A stretch of DNA of 64,000 bases from Variovorax paradoxus B4. Lineage in GTDB: Bacteria > Pseudomonadota > Gammaproteobacteria > Burkholderiales > Burkholderiaceae_C. The first letter of the stretch is position 1. Every line of letters starts with the position of its first letter. The notes below the pieces were generated by a model. The model was not told where the DNA came from and did not search any database. It saw only the letters and a program-made list of their open reading frames with translations. Location of the stretch: positions 2,232,001-2,296,000 of the forward strand of contig NC_022247.1 in NCBI RefSeq assembly GCF_000463015.1, written 5' to 3'. Shown here piece after piece: positions 57,786 through 64,000 of this stretch. A program made the translations under genes and the position numbers.

Positions 57786-59876
57786 ATGAAACGCTGGAGC
57801 CTGTTGGCTGCCACGGTGGCTTCGGCCGCCTTTTTTCTGAGCGCATGCGGCGGGAGTGGTGGCGGAGGAGGCGGTGGCTTCGTGCTGCCGCCGCCGGTCG
57901 CAACCACGCCCCCGCCGGCGACCGCCGAAGCACCGAAGTTCAAGCTCGCGATCTCGAAGACCGAGGACGTGGCCGGCACCTTCGGCAGCGCCGGTGCCTA
58001 CGAGAAGATCACCGGCACCTTCACCGGCGAGGTCGATCCGAAGGACCCGCGCAACGCCATCATCCAGGACCTGTCGCTCGCGCCGCGCAATGCCAACGGC
58101 AAGGTCGAGTACAGCTCCGACTTCGTGCTCTTCAAGCCCAAGGACATGGGCAAGGCCAACGGCGTGCTGCGCTACGACGCGCCGAACCGCGGCAACATCG
58201 TCAACCTCGATCCGTACTTCGCCTCGCGCGGCTACGTGTTCCTCACGGCCGCGTGGCAGGGCGACGTGCCGGCCGCGGTGGGCAAGCTCACGCTCCAGGT
58301 GCCCGTGGCCCGCAATGCGGACGGCAGCAGCATCACCGGCACCTACCGCGCCGAGCTGCTGCCCACCGCGGCCACCAACGATTCGCTGCCGCTGCCCGGC
58401 GGCCCGTTCAACGCCGCCATGCAGGCCTATGCGACCGCGAGCCTGGACAACACCCGGCCCGGCTACGTGCTCACGCGGCGCATCAACGAAGCCGATGCGC
58501 GCCAGCTCATTCCCGCAAGCGACTGGAAATTCGCCAAGTGCAGCGCCGCCGCGCCGTTTCCCGGCACGCCCGACGAGACGAACGTGTGCCTCAGGGACAA
58601 ATGGGACCCGGCCTACATGTACGAGCTGGTCTATGTCGCAAAGGACCCGAAAGTCATGGGCCTGGGCCTCGCGGCGGTGCGCGACATGATCGCCTTCTTC
58701 CACCGTGAGGCGAGCGATGCCGCGGGCACCGCCAACCCGGTGGCTGCCGCCATCAGGAACACCATTGCCTCGGGCGTTTCGCAGTGCGGCAATTTCATGA
58801 AGACCTTCGTGCACCTCGGCTTCAACCAGGACCTCGCGGGACGCAAGGTGTTCGACGGCGTGTTCGCGCAGATTGCGGCGCGGCAGACCAACATCAACAT
58901 GCGCTTCGCGATTCCGGGCGGCGGCGGGGGCGTGCGCACCGACCACACGGCCTTCGGCCAGGCCGGCACGCGCGGCCTCTCGAAGGACTACGTGGACGAC
59001 GTGGCGCAGCGCCGCGGCGGCATCCTGTCGCGCTGCGAGGCGAGCGGCACCTGTCCCAAGCTCTTCATCGGCTTCAGCGGCACGGAGTTCTATGTGCTGC
59101 AGGGCTCGCCGCTGCTGACCGATGCCTGGGGCACGGCCGACCTCGTGCAGCCGGACAACGCGCGCATCTACTACTACGCGAGCACGCACCACCTGCTGGG
59201 CCTGCCCTCGCTGCCGGCCGCGAGCGCAGGGGCGCTCTACGCCACCAATGCCAACGCCGGCGTGGTGCCGGTGGTGCGCGCGCTCTACCAGAACCTGGAG
59301 GACTGGGTCGTTAAGGGCACCACGCCGCCCGACAGCCAGGTGCCGAAGCTGGCCGACGCCACGCTGGTGCGGCCGCAGCAGCTGAAGTTTCCGGCCATTC
59401 CGGGTGCGAACTACACGGGCCTGGTCAACACCTATTCGCTGCTCGACTGGGGGCCGAACTACCGACCGCAGGACGAGAGCGGCATTGCCACGCAGGTGCC
59501 GCCCGCGTACCTCGGCCGCGACTACGCCATCCTGGTGCCGCAGGTGGATGCGGACGGCAATGACATCGCAGGCATCCGCAGCCTGGACGTGGCGGTGCCC
59601 GTGGGCACCAACACCGGCTGGAACTACACCGGCAAGCCGGGCACCATCGACCTGGCGGGGCTCTTCGGCGCGTACTTCCCGTTCGTGAAGACGGCCGCGC
59701 AGCGCACGGGAACGACCGATCCGCGGCTCTCGCTGCAAGAGCGCTACACCGACCAGGCCGGCTATGTGGCGGCCGTGACGGCCGCGGCCAACGACCTGGT
59801 GGCGAGGCGCTTCATGCTGCGCGTCGATGCCGACGCGGCGATTTCGAACGCAGCTGCAAACCCCGTGCTGCCCTAG
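57786..59876 (+). CDS. Large alpha/beta-hydrolase-domain lipoprotein
   Basis: A 696-residue lipoprotein: lipobox LSAC with Cys21, a Gly-rich GGSGGGGGGGF linker, then the alpha/beta-hydrolase domain of the Abhydrolase_10 kind. The nucleophile region reads SGVSQCGNFMKTFVHLGFNQ, where the usual GxSxSG has Cys in place of the second Ser; FDGVFAQIAARQTNINMRFA follows. The enzyme is probably outside the inner membrane and hydrolyses an ester or lactone. It follows the second Bug gene with AAGGAGAC SD and its stop overlaps the stop of the convergent oxidoreductase gene by four bases. Confidence 0.83.
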   Translation: MKRWSLLAATVASAAFFLSACGGSGGGGGGGFVLPPPVATTPPPATAEAPKFKLAISKTEDVAGTFGSAGAYEKITGTFTGEVDPKDPRNAIIQDLSLAPRNANGKVEYSSDFVLFKPKDMGKANGVLRYDAPNRGNIVNLDPYFASRGYVFLTAAWQGDVPAAVGKLTLQVPVARNADGSSITGTYRAELLPTAATNDSLPLPGGPFNAAMQAYATASLDNTRPGYVLTRRINEADARQLIPASDWKFAKCSAAAPFPGTPDETNVCLRDKWDPAYMYELVYVAKDPKVMGLGLAAVRDMIAFFHREASDAAGTANPVAAAIRNTIASGVSQCGNFMKTFVHLGFNQDLAGRKVFDGVFAQIAARQTNINMRFAIPGGGGGVRTDHTAFGQAGTRGLSKDYVDDVAQRRGGILSRCEASGTCPKLFIGFSGTEFYVLQGSPLLTDAWGTADLVQPDNARIYYYASTHHLLGLPSLPAASAGALYATNANAGVVPVVRALYQNLEDWVVKGTTPPDSQVPKLADATLVRPQQLKFPAIPGANYTGLVNTYSLLDWGPNYRPQDESGIATQVPPAYLGRDYAILVPQVDADGNDIAGIRSLDVAVPVGTNTGWNYTGKPGTIDLAGLFGAYFPFVKTAAQRTGTTDPRLSLQERYTDQAGYVAAVTAAANDLVARRFMLRVDADAAISNAAANPVLP

Positions 59877-60652
59877 TCGGCGACGTGCGCCGCAAACCCC
59901 GAGCGGTCCGGCGCGACGTCGGGCCGCAGGGTGAGCGCGGGAATCTCGTAGTCGCCTGCGTTCTGCGCGCGGAACGGAATCGGGGCCGTCGTCCACAGTG
60001 CGTCGAGCCGGTGGCCGAGGTCTTCGGTGATCCGCGCATAGGCCGCGTCGTCGACCTTGCCGGTGCGGTGGATCACGAAGGGCGGCAGCACCTCGAAGCC
60101 CGGGTAGTAGAGGATGCCGTGGTGGATGGGAAAGAGCAGGTCGTCCATCGGCCCGTTGATGCCGCGCGGGCTGTAGTGCGGCGCCCAGCCGCCGGTGGTT
60201 ACCACCAGCATCGCGCGCTTGCCGGCCATCACCCCCTGGCCGAAGCGGTCGCCCCAGTGGGTGTCGGAATGCTCGCCTACGCCGTAGGCAAAGCCATAGG
60301 CGTAGACGCGGTCGACCCAGCCCTTGAGGATGGCCGGCATCGTGTACCACCACAGCGGAAACTGGAAGATCACGGCGTCGGCCCACAGCAGCTTGGCCTG
60401 CTCGGCGGCGACTTCCTCGCGCTGGGTGCCGGTCTCGAAGGCGCGCAGCGAATCGGCGATGGGATCGAAGGGCGCGCCGGGCTCGAGGTGCGCGAAGTCG
60501 TCGGCGGCCAGCGTCGCCTTCCACTGCATGGCGTACAGGTCGGACACCTGCACCTCGTGCCCGGACTGCACGAGGCGCTCCACCATGAATTGCTTCAGCG
60601 ATCCGTTGAGGGAGCGGACTTCGGGGTGGGCATGGACAAGAAGAATTTTCAC
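59873..60652 (-). CDS. NAD(P)H-dependent oxidoreductase (flavodoxin-fold quinone reductase)
   Basis: A 259-residue flavoprotein of the MdaB/KefF/NQO family: MKILLVHAHPEV-like start, FQFPLWWYTMPAILKGWVDR for substrate/FMN contact and VVTTGGWAPHYSPRGINGPM. I take the GTG at 60652 as start because homologs begin with KILLVHAHPE; an ATG at 60682 would add ten residues, and neither has a clear SD. It reduces quinones or nitro/azo compounds with two electrons. It is divergent from, and probably regulated by, the adjacent LysR gene across a dyad-containing region. Confidence 0.87.
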   Translation of the reverse strand: MKILLVHAHPEVRSLNGSLKQFMVERLVQSGHEVQVSDLYAMQWKATLAADDFAHLEPGAPFDPIADSLRAFETGTQREEVAAEQAKLLWADAVIFQFPLWWYTMPAILKGWVDRVYAYGFAYGVGEHSDTHWGDRFGQGVMAGKRAMLVVTTGGWAPHYSPRGINGPMDDLLFPIHHGILYYPGFEVLPPFVIHRTGKVDDAAYARITEDLGHRLDALWTTAPIPFRAQNAGDYEIPALTLRPDVAPDRSGFAAHVAD

Positions 60653-60708
60653 GGCTGCATGGTTCGTCGGATGAAGATGCATGCAGGTTAGGAGTTGCCA
60701 AGCTATAT

Positions 60709-60732
60709 TGGAAATGAATATTCAAGATTCCA
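60709..60732. promoter_or_regulatory. Putative LysR operator between oxidoreductase and LysR genes
   Basis: Nested dyads: TGGAA (60709-60713) with TTCCA (60728-60732), and centred within them GAATATTC (60716-60723). The AT-rich sequence stands out in this GC-rich DNA and lies between the divergent genes, where a LysR protein would act on both. Binding is inferred. Confidence 0.5.
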
Positions 60733-60741
60733 GGAATAGCG

Positions 60742-61635
60742 GTGGACAATTTCAAGAGGCTCGACCTCAACCTCCTCCTCACGCTCGACGTGCTGCTGGC
60801 CGAGCGCAACGTGACGCGCGCGGCCGAGCGCCTGAATCTGTCGCAGCCTTCGGTGAGCGTGCAGCTCGCCAAGCTGCGCGAGGTGTTCGACGATCCGCTG
60901 CTGGTGCCCGCGCAGCGCGGCATGCGGCCCACCGCGCGCGCCGACGAACTGCGCGAGCCGCTGCGCGAAGCGCTGGAGTCATTGGGCCGCGCAGTGGCGC
61001 CTACGAAACCTTTCGACCCCGCCGAGGCGACCACCACCTGGCGCGTGGCCGCGGCCGACTACGCCGAGTCGGCGATCCTGCTGCCGGCGCTCGCCGGACT
61101 GCGCGCGGCCGCGCCGAGCACCCGGCTGGCCGTGGTGGAGGCGGTGCCATCGCGCATGGCGCGGCAACTGGAGCAGGGGGAAATCGACCTGTTCTTCCAC
61201 ACCAGCGTGGGCGCACCGCCCGGGCTGCACCGGCGGGTGCTGTTCAACGAGCGCTACGTGCTGGCCGGGCGGACGGGGCATCCGCGGCTGAAGCGCCGGC
61301 CCACACTCGCGCAGTTCTGCGCACTGGAGCATGTGGTGGTGTCGCCTGGCGGCGGCGGCTTCGTCGGGCCCACGGACGAGGCGCTGGCGGAAAAAGGCCT
61401 GGCGCGGCGCGTGGCGCTGTCGGTGCCGCACTTCCTTTTCATGATGTCGGTGCTGGCCGGCACCGACATGGTCGCGATGCTGCCCGAGCGGCTGACGCGC
61501 GGCGCGCCGGGGTTGCGCGTGGTGGAGGCGCCGCTGGAGGTGCCGGGCTATGAGATGGCGATGCTGTGGCACGAGCGGCGGCACCGGGACCCGGCGCACC
61601 GGTGGCTGCGGGAACGGATTGCCGCAAGCCTGTAG
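60742..61635 (+). CDS. LysR-family transcriptional regulator
   Basis: A 297-residue LysR protein starting at GTG (FKRLDLNLLLTLDVLLAERN). HTH: NVTRAAERLNLSQPSVSVQL. The effector domain contains RVAAADYAESAILLPALAGL and ERYVLAGRTGHPRLKRRPTL, typical of the NodD/PnbR-like subgroup. It is divergent from the flavodoxin-fold oxidoreductase, a classic LysR-quinone reductase pair, suggesting induction by an electrophile or quinone. SD is weak (GGAATAGC). Confidence 0.88.
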   Translation: MDNFKRLDLNLLLTLDVLLAERNVTRAAERLNLSQPSVSVQLAKLREVFDDPLLVPAQRGMRPTARADELREPLREALESLGRAVAPTKPFDPAEATTTWRVAAADYAESAILLPALAGLRAAAPSTRLAVVEAVPSRMARQLEQGEIDLFFHTSVGAPPGLHRRVLFNERYVLAGRTGHPRLKRRPTLAQFCALEHVVVSPGGGGFVGPTDEALAEKGLARRVALSVPHFLFMMSVLAGTDMVAMLPERLTRGAPGLRVVEAPLEVPGYEMAMLWHERRHRDPAHRWLRERIAASL

Positions 61636-61643
61636 GCGCCTTG

Positions 61644-62717
61644 CTACTTCTCCCGAGCCCTGAAGGCGCTCTTCATCTCCTGCACCGTCGAGAAGACATC
61701 GGGCCGCTCGGCGGAGCAGGCAAGCTGCGGGACGGTCTTCGTTTGCGGCGAGCCGTTGTCGTCCACCGCCCCGCCGAGGTGATAGGAGATCCGAGGCAAC
61801 TGGCCGAATGTGTCGACCGGGTAGGGCGAAGGTGCCGGCTCGAGATGCGGGATGAACCTCTCCAGAATCGGTCCGGCGAGCCCGGGCCGGGCGAGATGCC
61901 AGCGGCGGCTGTGCTGCCCCTGCTTCGCGAACACATGGGCGAGGTGCTTCTTGACCGTGTTGACGCTGATGCCGAGTTGCTCGGCGATCTGCTTGTTGGA
62001 CAAGTCCCGGTGCATCAGCGACAGCACCTCGTCCTCTCGCGCTGTCAGCCGGACTGCAGGCGGTGTCGAACCCGTCGCCGGACGCCCGCCGACGACCGCC
62101 AATCGCAGCACGGAAAGATAGAGTGCCTGCAATACCGGCCCCGGAAAGCCCAGGGTGCCTGCCAGCACGGCATCGAGCGATTGCGCGAACTGCTCAGCGT
62201 TTGCTCCCCATTCGACGCAGCCGCGCGCCTGGATTCGGATCGCCGCATCCAGCCCCTTCGTCGAGGGCTGCTCCCAGCCAAGAAGCCAGTCGGTGGCTGG
62301 AAAGTGGCGGCGCAGATCGTCCAGTTTGCCGACTCCTTCCGGGGAAAGAAGCCCGATGTCCACCAGCAGCAGACGAGGCGCCTGCTGGCGACAGCAGGCT
62401 TCCAGGTCGCAGATGCTGTTCATCTCCGCCTGCTCGACCCGGTACGTCCGCTCGGGCCGGTGCCTCGACGCCAACAGGCCCGGTCCGAACAGCGTCGATG
62501 CGCGGCTCGGGCAGCGTGCAATCAGAACTGAAACGCGAGTTTCGAGCGCACGCGGCGAAACAGATGGGCTCTCCACGCGAGCGGGATGAAGACATTTCGA
62601 TGTGCGCAGCGCGGTCGGCGCGAATGGCGACGGCGGGCGAGAGTCTTGCGTTGACGGCCGCGGCTCTGCGTTCCACGCAGAGCCCAGCCCCGCAGACGAG
62701 CGTGGGACCTGTTCCAT
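61644..62717 (-). CDS. LuxR-type transcriptional regulator with atypical receiver-like domain
   Basis: A 357-residue protein. Residues about 215-275 are a GerE/LuxR HTH: LTAREDEVLSLMHRDLSNKQ and LGISVNTVKKHLAHVFAKQG. Before it lies a receiver-like domain: LLLVDIGLLSPEGVGKLDDL has an Asp where phosphoacceptors sit, but the acidic pair normally at the first strand is absent (VSVLIARCPSR), so phosphorylation is doubtful. A Ser/Pro-rich N-terminus and an extra C-terminal region of about 80 residues are unusual. GGGGG precedes ATG 62717. It is divergent from a large adhesin gene that it may control. Confidence 0.8.
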   Translation of the reverse strand: MEQVPRSSAGLGSAWNAEPRPSTQDSRPPSPFAPTALRTSKCLHPARVESPSVSPRALETRVSVLIARCPSRASTLFGPGLLASRHRPERTYRVEQAEMNSICDLEACCRQQAPRLLLVDIGLLSPEGVGKLDDLRRHFPATDWLLGWEQPSTKGLDAAIRIQARGCVEWGANAEQFAQSLDAVLAGTLGFPGPVLQALYLSVLRLAVVGGRPATGSTPPAVRLTAREDEVLSLMHRDLSNKQIAEQLGISVNTVKKHLAHVFAKQGQHSRRWHLARPGLAGPILERFIPHLEPAPSPYPVDTFGQLPRISYHLGGAVDDNGSPQTKTVPQLACSAERPDVFSTVQEMKSAFRAREK

Positions 62718-63019
62718 GTTTTCCCCCGCGGTGCCTGTTGAGTGCACCCTTGAATTAATGATAAAGGTTTACATGGTTGTCCGGAATGATTCCTGGCCGT
62801 CGCAAGGTATCGAGATGTATGCCGGGTCAAGGCGCGACGGCCGGCGCGGCGCGTCATCCTATGGGTGACAACTTTCGAACTATGGACAGTGCGCGGGCCC
62901 GCGGTTCAGCATCGTCTCTCCTTTGCTGATACGTGAGCCTGGTCCATTGCCAGCGAACGCAGCCCATTTCGAGTTGCGCGGTTCTCCGTCGGCCGAATTT
63001 CCTAACCCGAGGAGCGTTT
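62718..63019. other. Divergent regulatory region between LuxR-type and adhesin genes
   Basis: No gene in 302 bases. The part near 62750-62790 is AT-rich (TTGAATTAATGATAAAGG) and probably carries promoter elements. I could not fix a clear -10/-35 pair. The adhesin SD (GAGGAG) sits at the right edge. Confidence 0.5.
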
Positions 63020-64000
63020 ATGTCTGTGCTGATCACGACGGCCATTTCGACCGTCACCCTGGACGAATCCGCCGGTTTGCAGAACCCTGTCGCTACCCCC
63101 GCACCTGCGGAAGATGCTAACGACAATGACATTCTCGCAAGTTCGCTGCCGACCGTTTTCAGCAGCCGCCTGACCACCCTGGGTGCGGGGGCCCCGACCA
63201 AAGCTGCCTTGAGTGGCTATACCGGGAGCAACACCGGCGCCAACGCATTCACGTTCACCGCATCCGGCACAGTCACCGATGTCTCATTCACGGGCGCGAC
63301 CGGCGCTCCGCTCAATGGCCTGGACAGCGGTCTCAATACCGCCGATGGTGAAGACATCTTCCTGTTCACCGACACGACCAACAACAACATCGTCTTGGGG
63401 AAGACCAGCGCCGGTGTCATCGTGTTCGCCGCCTACCTGGAGGAAACGGGAACCCCGGTGTCGGGCGCCAAGATCTGGATGGTCCAGTATGAAGCGATAT
63501 CGAACCCCGATCCGACCAATCCCGACGATGCAGTCAACCTGTTGAACAAGGTCTTCGTCAGCGTCAGCCAGGACACGGAGTTCAATCTCGAAGGCGCGCC
63601 GTCTGGCCAGAACCTGTTCCTGATGTTCACGAAGGACAACCCGACGATCGTGGACGGCCGGATTTCCGAGGTGACGATCATCGCGACGGGAAAGGACCCG
63701 GCAAATCAGTCCGGGCCCAATCCCAACATCACCAGCGACGACATCAACATCAACACCGGTGACACGATCAACACCAGCCAGGCCGGCGGGCCGACCACGT
63801 TCGGCACCAACAGCCAGATGATCACCGAGCAGGAGGGCATCCGCTTTACGTTCGTGACCGGCGCCAGGGCGGACGTCACCATTCCGAACCTGGACCAGAA
63901 CGAGGCCGATCTGGAGTCGAACATCGACTTCACCGGCATGTTCGGAGCGAGGACTGCCGATTTTGACGTTGTGCAGTTGCAAAGCGGAAAGACTGCCCAG
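63020..64000 (+). CDS. Large secreted adhesin with DUF5801 repeat, 5' part
   Basis: Open frame of 327 codons running off the end. It starts MSVLITTAISTVTLDESAGL after GAGGAG and has no signal peptide. LDESAGLQN, ALSGYTGSNTGANAFTFTA, GLDSGLNTADGEDIFLFTDT and VSGAKIWMVQYEAISNPDPT match the DUF5801 repeat of giant T1SS-secreted adhesins; ATGKDPANQSGPNPNITSDD ends the first unit. The product is acidic, Asn/Thr/Asp-rich and Cys-free, as usual for calcium-binding RTX-type adhesins exported with a C-terminal signal. Codon use is slightly less GC-extreme than nearby. Secretion genes are outside the window. Confidence 0.85.
   Translation, partial: MSVLITTAISTVTLDESAGLQNPVATPAPAEDANDNDILASSLPTVFSSRLTTLGAGAPTKAALSGYTGSNTGANAFTFTASGTVTDVSFTGATGAPLNGLDSGLNTADGEDIFLFTDTTNNNIVLGKTSAGVIVFAAYLEETGTPVSGAKIWMVQYEAISNPDPTNPDDAVNLLNKVFVSVSQDTEFNLEGAPSGQNLFLMFTKDNPTIVDGRISEVTIIATGKDPANQSGPNPNITSDDININTGDTINTSQAGGPTTFGTNSQMITEQEGIRFTFVTGARADVTIPNLDQNEADLESNIDFTGMFGARTADFDVVQLQSGKTAQ

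Noticed and set aside
57603..61037. A 1144-codon minus-strand frame
   Set aside because: It runs across an intact lipoprotein gene, an oxidoreductase in another frame and a LysR gene; a composition artefact.
63284..63982. A 232-codon minus-strand ORF at the right edge
   Set aside because: Antisense to the DUF5801 adhesin, whose frame has SD, start and family motifs.

Overview
The window is GC-rich chromosomal DNA from a betaproteobacterium, most likely Comamonadaceae close to Variovorax. The pointers are four Bug/TctC-type solute-binding proteins, a phaC-phaA plus phaB set for polyhydroxybutyrate, a MaiA/FAH divergent pair, DUF3182 and DUF1446 proteins, and a GlgE/TreS/TreY/TreZ locus. The genus is an inference from gene content; no rRNA or tRNA gene is visible.

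Layout. (1) 1-16434: one + strand glucan/trehalose operon: glgB (3' part), glgE, treS-maltokinase fusion, a TM-helix channel-like protein, glgX, treZ and a malQ-treY fusion, mostly with overlapping ends. It couples trehalose -> maltose-1-P -> glucan (TreS-Mak, GlgE, GlgB) with glucan -> trehalose (GlgX, TreY, TreZ). (2) 16435-19831: a sparse, less GC-rich accessory stretch with an HNH protein, two divergent XRE regulators, a perfect 34-bp palindrome, two large tandem hairpins and a decayed Rhs-like fragment. (3) 19832-31472: small stress and envelope genes: PRC-barrel, a SoxR-like MerR regulator divergent from a methyltransferase, two paralogous secreted twin-CX10C proteins, a frameshifted DUF421 gene, CBS, isochorismatase-fold, DUF3182, alpha/beta hydrolase, hemerythrin, PLD-type lipoprotein and a degenerate LytM lipoprotein. 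(4) 31569-34881: creA-nudix-FAH divergent from maiA-pgeF, with FAH/MaiA resembling the gentisate (maleylpyruvate) branch. (5) 35246-46482: phaC-phaA and phaB, separated by a LysR-controlled catabolic module (MaoC-type hydratase, CaiB-type CoA-transferase, CitE-type lyase, two Bug proteins) that fits C5-dicarboxylate (mesaconate/itaconate type) degradation to acetyl-CoA and pyruvate, plus cinA and a MORN-like gene. (6) 46614-53765: CPA2 antiporter, a stress-like protein, homoserine dehydrogenase behind a Thr/Ile leader peptide and terminator, DUF1090, a RIO kinase-GNAT pair and a DUF4148-like secreted protein. (7) 53879-61635: Bug, DUF1446 (AtuA-like, in two pieces), Bug, an alpha/beta-hydrolase lipoprotein, then an NAD(P)H oxidoreductase divergent from a LysR gene. 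(8) 61644-64000: a LuxR-type regulator divergent from the start of a large DUF5801-type secreted adhesin that runs off the end.

The strongest unusual signals are the threonine/isoleucine attenuator-like leader of hom, the SoxR-like regulator that kept a sox-box-type promoter but only two of the four cluster cysteines, the C5-dicarboxylate CoA module splitting the pha genes, the MalQ-TreY fusion, and the divergent twin-CX10C secreted paralogs. No CRISPR array, intact insertion sequence, prophage or integrase was found.
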